Shown: positions 1 through 8,706, counted from the first letter of the stretch. The stretch is 64,000 bases of DNA from Chitinophaga rhizophila (GCF_019492185.1 NZ_JAICCF010000007.1:62001-126000); one strand, 5' to 3'. Numbers and translations: made by a program. The notes: generated from the sequence alone by a model not told the origin.

Positions 1-1616
1 TACACCAGCTGAAGAAAGACGCGCGTCTTATACTGGAAAACAACTATGAAACACTGGTATACAGCAATAATATGCTGGCGCTGATGGACAGAGTACCTTT
101 TGACTCAGCCGTACTCAGGATGTTTGAGACGAACCTCGCCAAACAGGAGGCCAATATTACGGAACCGGGAGAAGGAGCAGCAACAGGCGCTGTGAGAGAC
201 CTATTTGAACAACTGCGGCATGACCCTGACAATGATTCCCTCCAGAGCATTATCCGTAGAAAGATATACCAGATCAATACAGCTAACCAGGAGGCCATAC
301 TCCGTAAGAACTTACAGGCTGAAAGCAATGCACAACGGTTCAGCAACTTCACTATGTTCATCTTCGGATTCCTGGCACTGATTGCATTTACCCTGGCAGT
401 TAACTTCCCGGGTATTATCAGCGAACCGGTAAAATCGCTCTCAGACGGTATTAAAGCTATTGTGAATAAGGATTATTCCAAACGTATCAGGATATCCCAA
501 CACGATGAATTTGGTGAACTGGCCCAGGCATTTAATAGCATGGCCGAGAAGCTGGATGAGTACGAGCATAGTAATCTGGCGAAAATCAAGTTTGAGAAAC
601 GCCGTATTGATACTATTATCAATCAGATGAATGATGGCATTATCGGCCTGGATGAGAACAGAAAGCTATTGTTTCTGAACAAGGTAGCAGAAAAGCTGCT
701 GGGACTGCGGGAGGTAGAGATCATGGGGCAGTACGCACCGGATATAGCCCTGCATAATGACCTGATGCGTAGTTTGCTGAAGACAGAGAGTACCAATAAG
801 GAACTGAAGATATTTGCAGACCAGAAAGAGAGCTATTTCCACCTGGACATCCTGCATGTATCCAGCAATGATAAAGTGATCGGACAGGTGATTGTACTAC
901 GTAATATTACACCATTCCATGAATTGAATGAGGCTAAGACCAACTTTATTGCCACCATATCACACGAGCTTAAAACACCGATTGCGTCAATTAAGATGAG
1001 TGCACAGCTGCTGACAGACGAGCGCATAGGTGATGTCAACAAAGAACAGGAAGAGCTGGTAAAGAGTATTGCTGATGATGCTAACCGCCTGCTGAAGATT
1101 ACCAGTGAGTTGCTGAACATCAGCCAGGTAGAGACAGGTCATATACAGCTGAAAATTGAGCCAGTATACCCGGATATTATTATAGATAATGCGGCTAATA
1201 CCGTTAGTGCGCTGGCACAGCAAAAGAACATTACTATCCGTATACATCAGCATACCAACGGACAGCAGATCTTGACGGACCCGGAGAAGACAGCCTGGGT
1301 ACTAACTAATTTCCTGACTAATGCGGTGAAATACTCGCCAGAAGAAGGCGAGATTGAACTGACTACCAATGTGAAGGAAGACAATGTGGAGTTTGTAGTT
1401 ACAGATCATGGAAGGGGTATTGAAGAGCGGTATCTCTCCCGCATATTTGACCGTTACTTTAAAGTACCGGGTACACCGGAGAAGGTAGGTACGGGTTTGG
1501 GCTTATCCATTTCCCGTGAATTTATAGAGGCGCAGGGAGGAAAGATCTGGGTGGACAGCAAATTGGGAGAAGGAAGTACGTTCGGATTCAGTCTACCATT
1601 GTATAAGGTAGTTTAA
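1..1616 (+). CDS. Sensor histidine kinase, 5' end outside window
   Basis: The reading frame is open from base 3, with no stop before the first ATG at 72, so the gene begins left of the window. The visible 537 codons give the end of a periplasmic sensor region and one membrane segment (about 350-420). A HAMP linker (about 420-570) and a PAS-like segment (about 605-900) follow. Next is a HisKA domain with the H-box SHELKTPIAS (about 955-985, phospho-accepting His). The ATPase domain has an N-box (NFLTNAVKYS), a G1 box (DHGRGI) and a G2 box (GTGLGLS). It is therefore a membrane-bound kinase that would phosphorylate a response regulator not present here. Kinases of this layout, together with a porin, occur in Bacteroidota kdp (potassium) loci. 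The porin at 2431 fits that, but no kdp gene is in view, so the link is inference. Confidence 0.92.
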   Translation, partial: HQLKKDARLILENNYETLVYSNNMLALMDRVPFDSAVLRMFETNLAKQEANITEPGEGAATGAVRDLFEQLRHDPDNDSLQSIIRRKIYQINTANQEAILRKNLQAESNAQRFSNFTMFIFGFLALIAFTLAVNFPGIISEPVKSLSDGIKAIVNKDYSKRIRISQHDEFGELAQAFNSMAEKLDEYEHSNLAKIKFEKRRIDTIINQMNDGIIGLDENRKLLFLNKVAEKLLGLREVEIMGQYAPDIALHNDLMRSLLKTESTNKELKIFADQKESYFHLDILHVSSNDKVIGQVIVLRNITPFHELNEAKTNFIATISHELKTPIASIKMSAQLLTDERIGDVNKEQEELVKSIADDANRLLKITSELLNISQVETGHIQLKIEPVYPDIIIDNAANTVSALAQQKNITIRIHQHTNGQQILTDPEKTAWVLTNFLTNAVKYSPEEGEIELTTNVKEDNVEFVVTDHGRGIEERYLSRIFDRYFKVPGTPEKVGTGLGLSISREFIEAQGGKIWVDSKLGEGSTFGFSLPLYKVV

Positions 1617-1662
1617 GCCCAGGTACCAGCCGGTGGTATCAACTATTGGTGATATTGGGGTA

Positions 1663-1715
1663 TTACCCGGCCTGGGGTAAAAGCAAAACCCCGGATAGCA
1701 TGTGCCATACGGGGT
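1663..1715. terminator. Two weak hairpins between convergent genes
   Basis: The kinase and the thioesterase converge on 1617-1738. The gap holds a 6-bp stem (1663-1668 with 1675-1680, loop of 6) and a second one (ACCCCG 1688-1693 with CGGGGT 1710-1715). Neither has a clear U-tract, so this is at best a weak, perhaps bidirectional, terminator region. Confidence 0.3.
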
Positions 1716-1738
1716 AGTTAACTGTAACTAAATAACAT

Positions 1739-2167
1739 TTATTTGAGTGTAGCAACATCCAGTTTGGGAGCATCCTTCACTTTTTCGGCCATTTCAGCAG
1801 GCAGATAGGGCCGACCGCCGGTAGCAGCTACACAGGTACCGGTAAATACTGCTGTGGTCATTACTTTCCCATTGAGGATAATAGACTGTTTGAAATGCAG
1901 TCTTGGTTGTCCGCCGGCATCAGCAAATAACTCACACGTAACGGTAAATTCGTCATCTTTTTTCAGAGAGCGCAGGAACTTGAGGGTATACTGAGATAGT
2001 ACCATGTGTACCCCTTTGGCGGCTTCTTCAGCGAAGTCGAAGCCGAGTACTTCCTTGATATAGTCATGTCTGCAATATTCCATGTAAAAAGGATAGTATA
2101 AGCCGTCCATGATACCCTGTACGTCTATATGCTCTGCTTTAACTGTATATATTTTTGAATACTCCAT
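1739..2167 (-). CDS. Acyl-CoA thioesterase, hotdog fold (4HBT/YbgC-FadM type)
   Basis: A 142-aa protein, the usual length of single-domain hotdog thioesterases. Near residues 13-40 it has the family signature: an acidic residue in HIDVQG followed by an aromatic-rich helix (YYPFYMEYCRHDYI), matching the D-x-x-G...Y...R pattern of the YbgC/FadM group. It probably hydrolyses acyl-CoA or aryl-CoA thioesters in the cytoplasm; the substrate cannot be read. It is transcribed away from the porin, and a promoter-like box lies 28-35 bases upstream of its ATG. It sits 1.6 kb outside the biosynthetic operon and faces the same way, but the porin lies between, so it is probably unrelated to the polyketide. 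Confidence 0.85.
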   Translation of the reverse strand: MEYSKIYTVKAEHIDVQGIMDGLYYPFYMEYCRHDYIKEVLGFDFAEEAAKGVHMVLSQYTLKFLRSLKKDDEFTVTCELFADAGGQPRLHFKQSIILNGKVMTTAVFTGTCVAATGGRPYLPAEMAEKVKDAPKLDVATLK

Positions 2168-2194
2168 GAATTACGATCTGGTTTTTATTGGCCG

Positions 2195-2202
2195 CAAAGA
2201 TA
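2195..2202 (-). promoter_or_regulatory. Bacteroidota-type -7 box for the thioesterase
   Basis: On the minus strand this reads TATCTTTG, an exact match to the Bacteroidota -7 consensus TAnnTTTG, placed 28-35 bases upstream of the thioesterase ATG at 2167. I see no clear TTG/TTTG -33 element at the expected 19-21 base spacing, so the promoter call is tentative. Confidence 0.4.
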
Positions 2203-2265
2203 AAGACTGATTTGCTTATTCCGGTATAGGCGGCAGTCACCGAAACCGGGGAGCGTGACCTCCTA

Positions 2266-2297
2266 CCCTATCAAAATTAATAAAGCCCCTATCAAAA
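2266..2297. promoter_or_regulatory. Paired 11-bp direct repeat upstream of porin
   Basis: CCCTATCAAAA occurs perfectly at 2266-2276 and again at 2287-2297, a 21-bp period or two helical turns. It lies in the 263-bp gap between the divergent thioesterase and porin genes, 134 bp from the porin ATG. Phased direct repeats of this kind are typical binding sites for response regulators. Which protein binds is unknown. Confidence 0.4.
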
Positions 2298-2430
2298 CGA
2301 GATGGTTTTATGAATCGGCATCAGGCATTAATAATCACAAACGAATAGCAATCAACAGGTTAAACACCAACCCTTGCTTTGGGCATTTTCTTTGGCTACT
2401 CCCAGCAGAATAAACATTATAACCTTTTGT

Positions 2431-3771
2431 ATGAAAAAGTATGTATTTACGGCTGCCTGCATCTGTGCAAGTGCGATAGCCATGGCGCAGGAAAACGTTC
2501 AACCCGCAGCGAAGATTCCTTTTGAGGGAATGAACCTAACCTGGGTTAACGGACAAAACAGGCAGTCAACGTCTCCGTTACAGCTGAAAGATAAGGACGG
2601 GGAGGTTATTCTAACAGGAACAGTACTGACAGACGCCTATTTCAACTACAACTTTGCACGCCCAAAGGACAACACGCAAACTATTTCCGCGGCAACCGGC
2701 AGAGCGAATGAGTTTTCTATTAACCAGGCAAGCTTTGGTATAGAGAGTAATTACAAGAATGTTATCGGTCGCTTGTGGTTACAGACCGGCAGCATGACCC
2801 ATATTGTACAGGAAACAGATGGTTCTGTTGGAAGGGGCCGTAACACAGGTACCGGAGCATTGAAATTTATACGTGAGGCAGCCGCCGGATATCATTTCAA
2901 CTACAAGTATGGATTGAACATCGAGGCGGGCATCTTTATGAGTTACATTGGCTTGGAAAGTTATGTGCTGCAGGAGAACTGGAGCTATCAGCGTAGTAGC
3001 GTCTGTGACTTCACGCCCTTCTATTTTCAGGGAGCAAGAGTACAGTTTTATCCTACCAAAAAGTATAAGGTAGAGCTGTGGTTACTGAATGGCTGGCAGA
3101 CATATAACAGATGGAGCAAGAATATCGGTTTTGGTAACTCGAACTATTACCGTCCTTCAGAAAATGTACAGCTGGTAGCCAACTTCTATTATGGCAATGA
3201 CACGCATGTAGCAGGATCTACCTCTTATTCCAAAGTACGCCGCTTCCATCACGACAATAGTATTGTAGCAAGATATTTCAAGAATCCATCATCTAAAGGT
3301 ATTTCCCAGGCTGCTTTCAGTCTGAATAACCACTACGGATTCCAGGCAGGCGATGGTGTTAAAGCAAAGGACAACTATATGACCGGTAGTTCATTGACTA
3401 ACCGTGTCTGGTTCAACAGGAACAAACTGGCGCTGACCATGAGAGGAGACTTCGTGACAAATCCGGGTGGATATCTGGCATTTGTACCTGCCGCACCAAG
3501 TGCAACGCCCAACGCATATGATAAAGCGATAGCGTCTGGAAAGGATCTTAAGATGGGACAATTGAGTGCCACTTTTGATATTATGCCGAATGATTTTGTG
3601 ACGTTCCGTTTTGAGTTTGCGCACAGGAATGCCAATGTACCTTACTTTGCTGGTCCGGGAGGTACAACATCCCAGACAGGCTTCAGTACAGATCCGGTAG
3701 ACCCGGGCTGGTTACCTGATCTGGTAAAAACAGAGAATCGTCTGATAATGGCAGTAAACTTCAGATTATAA
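2431..3771 (+). CDS. Outer-membrane beta-barrel porin
   Basis: A 446-aa exported protein. An upstream in-frame ATG at 2374 exists, but the ATG at 2431 starts a clean signal peptide (MKKYVFTAACICASAIAMAQ, basic N-end, hydrophobic core, cleavage near AMAQ), so I choose 2431. The rest is rich in alternating aromatic and polar stretches typical of beta-strands, such as TDAYFNYNFARP and VATFDIMPNDFVTFRFEFAH-like segments. It ends in an aromatic/hydrophobic strand, NRLIMAVNFRL, as barrels do. It resembles the putative beta-barrel porin-2 family found beside potassium-transport genes in Bacteroidota; that assignment is from memory. The role would be diffusion of small solutes through the outer membrane. 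A strong terminator follows at 3807-3836. Confidence 0.85.
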   Translation: MKKYVFTAACICASAIAMAQENVQPAAKIPFEGMNLTWVNGQNRQSTSPLQLKDKDGEVILTGTVLTDAYFNYNFARPKDNTQTISAATGRANEFSINQASFGIESNYKNVIGRLWLQTGSMTHIVQETDGSVGRGRNTGTGALKFIREAAAGYHFNYKYGLNIEAGIFMSYIGLESYVLQENWSYQRSSVCDFTPFYFQGARVQFYPTKKYKVELWLLNGWQTYNRWSKNIGFGNSNYYRPSENVQLVANFYYGNDTHVAGSTSYSKVRRFHHDNSIVARYFKNPSSKGISQAAFSLNNHYGFQAGDGVKAKDNYMTGSSLTNRVWFNRNKLALTMRGDFVTNPGGYLAFVPAAPSATPNAYDKAIASGKDLKMGQLSATFDIMPNDFVTFRFEFAHRNANVPYFAGPGGTTSQTGFSTDPVDPGWLPDLVKTENRLIMAVNFRL

Positions 3772-3797
3772 TACGAAGCGTTTGCTGTTCTTAAATA

Positions 3798-4559
3798 TTA
3801 GCTACCGGCCGGAGTATTTGATACTTCGGCCTTTTTCATACCCGGCATATACCTGTATAACCGGCGGGAGCCATAAAAGATGGATGTTACGGTAATAATC
3901 AGCAATAAAACGGGAAATGCCAGCAACATATACCTTCTGCCAAAATTAGCCTTTACAATCTGCAGGATTTCCTTCAGTTTGATAGTACTACTTACTCCAC
4001 CTGGTAAGGCGTAAGCGACAAAGTCAGGAACGTGATAGAAGCTGGCTCCGGCTTTATAAAGTCGCTGGTTAAAGTCAAAGTCTGCATAGGTACGGTATTG
4101 TATCCGGAACGGCGGATCGGGATGTAGCTGTTTCTTGACAAGCAATGACTGATGGTGCAGAGTATTCATGATCTTTAGGCTGTCGTCTGCCTTTGCTTTA
4201 AATTTGATACTGCCTACGAGTGTTGTACCATATATGACATCCGCCTTTTGCAGATCCGCAGGTGAGGGCAGCTGCAGGATACGGTCACCAGCGCCAAGGT
4301 AGAGTATATAGCTATCAGAAGCTGCTTTCCCCCAACCCTTATTCATTGCATCATAAATACCCTGATCGGGCTCACTACAATAGTAATGAAGATCTTCCGC
4401 ATACTTCGTAATAATGTCCAGTGTCCCGTCTTTTGATCCACCATCAATGATCATGAACCGGATATTCGGATAGGACTGACTAAGCACACTACGGATAGTG
4501 TCTTCAAGCGTGTCCGCGCCATTGTAAACAACAGATATAATAGTAATTACAGGAACCAT
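3798..4559 (-). CDS. Glycosyltransferase family 2
   Basis: A 253-aa GT-A fold enzyme. The N-terminal TIISVVYNGADTLEDTIRS, the DGGSKDGT nucleotide-sugar motif (about residues 39-46), SEPDQGIYDAMNKG (about 75-88) and LGAGD (about 105-109, in the place of the usual DxD) are the GT2 landmarks of the WcaA-like group. Residues about 205-230 form one hydrophobic segment, so it is probably held at the inner membrane. It is the last gene of the operon, 11 bp behind the GT1 gene. Its position suggests sugar transfer to the polyketide, but GT2 enzymes usually build cell-surface glycans, so the role is uncertain. Its last codons overlap the porin terminator on the other strand. Confidence 0.88.
   Translation of the reverse strand: MVPVITIISVVYNGADTLEDTIRSVLSQSYPNIRFMIIDGGSKDGTLDIITKYAEDLHYYCSEPDQGIYDAMNKGWGKAASDSYILYLGAGDRILQLPSPADLQKADVIYGTTLVGSIKFKAKADDSLKIMNTLHHQSLLVKKQLHPDPPFRIQYRTYADFDFNQRLYKAGASFYHVPDFVAYALPGGVSSTIKLKEILQIVKANFGRRYMLLAFPVLLLIITVTSIFYGSRRLYRYMPGMKKAEVSNTPAGS
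3807..3836 (+). terminator. Rho-independent terminator of the porin gene
   Basis: An 11-bp stem (GGCCGGAGTAT 3807-3817 with ATACTTCGGCC 3821-3831, one G-T pair) with a TTG loop is followed by TTTTT at 3832-3836. It is oriented to stop porin transcription. It lies inside the final codons of the convergent GT2 gene, so the sequence is used twice. Confidence 0.85.
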
Positions 4560-4570
4560 ATCTATAGTTA

Positions 4571-5926
4571 TTAGGATATTACACGTAGGAATTGCCGTCT
4601 TGAAGACAACGCCAGTACCTCCGCTACATTATCTTTGTATAAGGTGGGAGCAACATCATCAGGACGATAGAGCGGGTGCCTGTTAAGCACCAGATACTTT
4701 AGAACATACGCACCAGTAGCAGCAGCATCACAACAGGAAAAGTCATTGCCGATCGCTTTCGCACCACACTCATATACAGGGTTATTCAGTAAGATATCGA
4801 TAGCTTTTCTTAGTTTTAGGGCGGTAGCACGCTTCCTGGGTAGAAGTATACCCGCCTTCCTGATAACGATTGTTTTAGCCGTAAAATAATGGTCTATAGA
4901 GAACGGAATAATGACCATTGGAATGCTTTTCATAGCAGCCTGGCCGACGGTACCGAAACCACCGGCTGTGACTACAACAGTCGTTTTATCCAGCAGAGCG
5001 ATCTGAGGTACGTATTCGCAGATCAGTACATTTTCGGGTAAGTCATTCCAATCAGTAGCTTTATAAGTCCTGCCTGTACTGATCACAACCTGCCAGGGAG
5101 CATCTTTTGCAGCAGCGATCATATGATCGATCAGCGTCTTCCTGATATAGACAGTTCCCATTGTAAAGTAGATCACAGGTCTGCCGTCAAGCCAATCCCA
5201 GGGAAAGGGAATAGCTTTTTCTGTAAGACTTACTGCAGGACCGATGTAGAATGTTTGTGGCAGCAGATCGGTACGTTTGAACTCCATACCTGCACTGCTG
5301 TACAACAGGAATGCTGCCACTCTGGGGTGCTTCATAAATGTTTGCTGGAGTGGTAGTCCGTACTGCCGGCGCAGTATATTCAGCCGGCGTAGTACCTTGT
5401 CTGCCTCCCGGCCATACATTAACCGGATCACCATGCGAAAGAAAAAGCTGATCTTTTTACCATTAAAGTATGGCCACGCCTGCTGCGCCGCAAGATATAC
5501 GAAACCGGCAGCACTTACTACACAGGGTATATTACGCACCTCTGACGCAATGATGCCGACAGGAAACAGACTATCTATATAGCAAACATCGGGACGCCAT
5601 TTATCGATCAGGTGAATGAAATCAGCTACCCCCTGTTCAAGGTTATACACCGTTGCTCCTACCAGTGATACACCATATCGGGCCTTCATGGCTTTAGATA
5701 TCTCTTTCTCCCGGTCACTGGCCATTAGCTCATTGAATAAGAGTGCGGGATCACCCCAGGAAAAGTCTTCGGCAATGGAGATGCCTTCCCGGCTCAATGT
5801 TTCCTTCATAGCAGGGTGAGTGGCATAAATAACGGTATGTCCTTCACTAATTAACTGCCGAGCAATACCCAGCGTAGGGTTTATATGTCCGGACGCCGGA
5901 ATACAACCAAATAGAAATGTTGACAT
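4571..5926 (-). CDS. GT1-family (MGT/UGT-like) glycosyltransferase
   Basis: A 451-aa GT-B fold enzyme of the macrolide/UDP-sugar glycosyltransferase family. The N-terminal ASGHINPTLGIA carries the likely base His (residue 14). DGRPVIYFTMGT begins the donor-binding half, and YVPQIALL plus TAGGFGTVGQA are the nucleotide-sugar region. In that region GT1 enzymes normally have H-G-G; here it is A-G-G, so the His that contacts the diphosphate is absent. It is a tandem paralogue of the next gene, with identical length and 11 bp between them. It probably transfers a sugar to the finished polyketide, or glycosylates it for self-protection. It has no signal peptide and is presumably cytosolic. Confidence 0.88.
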   Translation of the reverse strand: MSTFLFGCIPASGHINPTLGIARQLISEGHTVIYATHPAMKETLSREGISIAEDFSWGDPALLFNELMASDREKEISKAMKARYGVSLVGATVYNLEQGVADFIHLIDKWRPDVCYIDSLFPVGIIASEVRNIPCVVSAAGFVYLAAQQAWPYFNGKKISFFFRMVIRLMYGREADKVLRRLNILRRQYGLPLQQTFMKHPRVAAFLLYSSAGMEFKRTDLLPQTFYIGPAVSLTEKAIPFPWDWLDGRPVIYFTMGTVYIRKTLIDHMIAAAKDAPWQVVISTGRTYKATDWNDLPENVLICEYVPQIALLDKTTVVVTAGGFGTVGQAAMKSIPMVIIPFSIDHYFTAKTIVIRKAGILLPRKRATALKLRKAIDILLNNPVYECGAKAIGNDFSCCDAAATGAYVLKYLVLNRHPLYRPDDVAPTLYKDNVAEVLALSSRRQFLRVIS

Positions 5927-5937
5927 AGGATAGCGAT

Positions 5938-7293
5938 TTAAAGTTGGTGGCTGGAAGAGTGACTAAGTACGCTCAGGACGCTGTGTACTTCGTCTTTGTA
6001 TAATGTTGGCGGTACACCATGCGGACGCAAGATTGGCTTGCGCACCATTGAGATATGTGTTAATATATCTGCGCCGGTTTCGGCAGCATCGCATCTGGCA
6101 TAGTCTTCGGCAATAGTCAAAGCATGTGCCTTATAAGAAGGCTCATGCAGCAAAGTATCAATAGCCCTCCGGATACTTTTAGCAGATACAGCCCAGGACC
6201 GCAGCGTGATACCCGCCTTTCTGTATGACACCTTTGAGGCCGTAACAATATGTTCCAGTTCCGGAGGTAATACCACCAGTGGTATACCTGATGCCAGCGC
6301 CTGACCTACAGTGCCATAGCCGCCTATGGTGACCATCACAGATACATGTTGTAGTAATGCTAACTGGGGCACATAAGAGCGCATAAGTACATTATCAGGT
6401 AACGGCCCCCAATCGACATCCTTGAGCGAACGCCCGGTGGTGATCACTACCTGCCAGTCAGCACCTTTAGCAGCCTTGATCATCTGGAAGAAGCGGCGCT
6501 TGTCAACAAACATGGTTCCCATGGTAAAGTATACTACAGGACGACCGTCCAGCCAATGCCAGGGAAATTGCATATCATCACCGCCCGGCGGTTTGCCCAG
6601 CGCAGGACCTATGTAGAAGGTTTGCGGGTATAGATCCTTTCGCTTAAACTCAAAAGCGCAGGTACTATACAGCAGATAAGCAGCTACTCCTGTAGGATGG
6701 CGGAAATCTTTAAGCAATGGCAGGCAATATTTACTCCTGACAGCGTTGAGGAGAGCAGTGATGGATAATTCCGACCTGCGGAACAAGAGCCAGATGACAA
6801 AGCGTTTAAGCGGATGCATCCGTTTACCTTTCTCATGAGGTAAGTATTCTGTACTAGGTAACGCAAAAGGAGTGGCGACACTCAGGGCATAAGGAATACG
6901 CCGGACCTCAGCAGCAGTGATTCCTGGGAAGAATAATGAATCTATATAACATACATCGGGGCTGAAGCGGTCGATCAGTGCGATGAATTGCTGTGTACCA
7001 CCGTTGATGTCATAGAAACCCCCATAATCAGGAGAGATACCCAACCGTTGTTTAAATATGCGCTTTAGGTCCTTACTATTGCCTTCCGTCATCACCTCGT
7101 TATACAGAACAGTACCGTCACCCCAGGAGAAATCTTCCGCGAACGGAATACCGGCTTTTTCAATAACAGATTGGAATTGTGTGTGACAGGCGTACAATAC
7201 CTCATGGCCTCGGGCGATTAACGCTTGTGCAACTGCGAGCATAGGGTTAACATGTCCATGTGCAGGTATTGCAGCGAACAGGAACTTTGCCAT
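5938..7293 (-). CDS. GT1-family (MGT/UGT-like) glycosyltransferase, paralogue
   Basis: A second 451-aa GT1 enzyme. An in-frame ATG at 7398 would add 35 residues but would overlap the small gene at 7310-7597. The ATG at 7293 starts MAKFLFAAIPAHGHVNP, aligning exactly with the paralogue, so I use 7293. The likely base His is in GHVNP. DGRPVVYFTMGT, YVPQLALL and TIGGYGTVGQA mark the donor half, and again the His of HGG is replaced (Ile). Two such genes in an operon suggest two sugars or a disaccharide on the product. No sugar-biosynthesis genes are in view, so the sugar would come from general metabolism or from genes elsewhere. Confidence 0.88.
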   Translation of the reverse strand: MAKFLFAAIPAHGHVNPMLAVAQALIARGHEVLYACHTQFQSVIEKAGIPFAEDFSWGDGTVLYNEVMTEGNSKDLKRIFKQRLGISPDYGGFYDINGGTQQFIALIDRFSPDVCYIDSLFFPGITAAEVRRIPYALSVATPFALPSTEYLPHEKGKRMHPLKRFVIWLLFRRSELSITALLNAVRSKYCLPLLKDFRHPTGVAAYLLYSTCAFEFKRKDLYPQTFYIGPALGKPPGGDDMQFPWHWLDGRPVVYFTMGTMFVDKRRFFQMIKAAKGADWQVVITTGRSLKDVDWGPLPDNVLMRSYVPQLALLQHVSVMVTIGGYGTVGQALASGIPLVVLPPELEHIVTASKVSYRKAGITLRSWAVSAKSIRRAIDTLLHEPSYKAHALTIAEDYARCDAAETGADILTHISMVRKPILRPHGVPPTLYKDEVHSVLSVLSHSSSHQL

Positions 7294-7309
7294 AGCTATA
7301 AATTGATAA

Positions 7310-7597
7310 TTAGTCAATACTGAACGTCTGCCAGGCAAAGCGCTCTTTGATAGGATCATCATCCTCATCGATCTCTTCTCCGCAGCAATACACTTCAATA
7401 CTGTTATTGCATACTTTATTGACAGCGACCAGTGAGATTACCTTTATTGTAATAGGATGTGAGATTTCACCTATGAGGAAACAGTACACGTCGCCAACAG
7501 CCGGTTCGTCCTGTGCGACAGCACAGATCATGCGGTTGACGGTCAACCCCATCTCATTTAAAACATCACAGTCGATTTTCAGGAGATACTTTTCCAT
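7310..7597 (-). CDS. Small conserved-looking protein of unknown function
   Basis: A 95-aa protein that I do not recognise. It begins MEKYLLKIDCDVLNEMG and shows alternating hydrophobic beta-like segments (YLLKIDCDV, YCFLIGEI, ITIKVISLVAV, SIEVYCCG). An acidic patch EEIDEDDD and a WQTF end follow. There is no signal peptide or membrane helix. It lies between the thioesterase (24-bp gap) and the GT1 pair (16-bp gap), in the same direction, so it is translated as part of the operon. It could be a small beta-barrel accessory protein. The tight spacing is the main evidence that it is real. Confidence 0.7.
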   Translation of the reverse strand: MEKYLLKIDCDVLNEMGLTVNRMICAVAQDEPAVGDVYCFLIGEISHPITIKVISLVAVNKVCNNSIEVYCCGEEIDEDDDPIKERFAWQTFSID

Positions 7598-7620
7598 AAA
7601 ATGCAGGTTTTACATATTAG

Positions 7621-8700
7621 CTATTGAATGGAACCGGCAGCCGCTAATGGCGGATTGTCTACAGATGAATCCTGACGGGTTCCGCTTGCATACAGTCCGG
7701 ATAATACACTTCTAAACGTTGCCAAAGCATCATTTTCCGACAGCATCACCATGTGATTTGTTGCAATTACGTCTGTCGTATGAAAGTGGGGAAAGTAACG
7801 TTTCCAGCCCTCCCAGTAGGGTTGTTGCTGCAACCATTTCTCCCGCGTATCATTTAATGAGAAATAGGGTAACATATCACCAAGGAACTGCCCGTTCACG
7901 TTCCGGAAATAATAGCACTGTGTCTTATCCGGTTCCGGTAACGGATGATAAACATAACGCTCAGTTTCAAATGCCTGCTGGATAGCAACGCTTTTAGCTG
8001 CCAGTTGATATAGCGCAGCACGATCCTGTACAAAGCCTGTAGTGGCTGCTGCTGATAACAGCGCATCAATAAAGGTATCATTATCTAAGTTCCAGTCAAG
8101 TGTATGGCGATGGATGAGTACCTTATCAGCATGGCCCACCTGCGTGACATAAGGAGTGAGTAACAGATTGACTGTCTGCCACCATAGCACCTTTGTACCG
8201 CCTTCTCCTGAATCTTCTTCAGGTAGGGCATCGAGGCCCTGCAATTGCAGCACATCTACCAGTACAATAGAACTGACCGTTTCCCCATATTCCTGTAGCT
8301 GCCTGGCTATTTCGTATGCAAGAGTACCGCCTAATGAAAATCCGCCCAGGTCATAGGGCCCTTTCGGTTGAAGGGACTGAATGGCATGTACATATGCGGC
8401 CGACATTGCCTGGATACCCTGAAGCGGCAACCTGTTGCTTTGCCATCCTCTGGCTTGTATGCCGTAGAATGGTCGTTGCGACATAGCCGCTACCTTACTG
8501 TAAACCTCTACGCCTCCCCCGCTACCGTGTATCCAGAATATAGGACGGCCTTCAGTCTGCCTGTTAAGCCATACCAGTTCCGGAAAACGGGTAGCGGTTG
8601 TGCGCGTTGCAGGAGTAAGCAGGTTGAGTAAGGCTCTTTTAGCTTGAGATGCGCTGATCTTTCCTTCCTGCAGTGCCTGCAGGACCTGTCTGGTATCCAT
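7621..8700 (-). CDS. Free-standing PKS thioesterase with docking-like N-terminus
   Basis: A 359-aa alpha/beta-hydrolase thioesterase. Residues about 50-330 form the TE domain: WIHGSGG (about 56-62), nucleophile Ser122 in GFSLGG, acid Asp149 in VLVDV and His316 in NHMVML. PKS C ends in an ACP with no TE, so this enzyme probably releases, and perhaps cyclises, the chain in trans. Its first 28 residues (LQALQEGKISASQAKRALL) resemble the tail of PKS C (LLAKVKDGSLDIDQADKLL), which suggests a docking pair. A type II editing TE is the alternative; against this, it is longer (about 240-250 aa is usual) and has the extra N-terminal element. Confidence 0.88.
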   Translation of the reverse strand: MDTRQVLQALQEGKISASQAKRALLNLLTPATRTTATRFPELVWLNRQTEGRPIFWIHGSGGGVEVYSKVAAMSQRPFYGIQARGWQSNRLPLQGIQAMSAAYVHAIQSLQPKGPYDLGGFSLGGTLAYEIARQLQEYGETVSSIVLVDVLQLQGLDALPEEDSGEGGTKVLWWQTVNLLLTPYVTQVGHADKVLIHRHTLDWNLDNDTFIDALLSAAATTGFVQDRAALYQLAAKSVAIQQAFETERYVYHPLPEPDKTQCYYFRNVNGQFLGDMLPYFSLNDTREKWLQQQPYWEGWKRYFPHFHTTDVIATNHMVMLSENDALATFRSVLSGLYASGTRQDSSVDNPPLAAAGSIQ

Positions 8701-8706
8701 AATTTA

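Noticed and set aside
2374..2430. Upstream start for the porin adding 19 residues
   Set aside because: It would put a non-signal sequence before an excellent signal peptide beginning at 2431.
7294..7398. N-terminal extension of the second GT1 gene
   Set aside because: It overlaps the small gene at 7310-7597, and the paralogue starts exactly at the position aligned with 7293.
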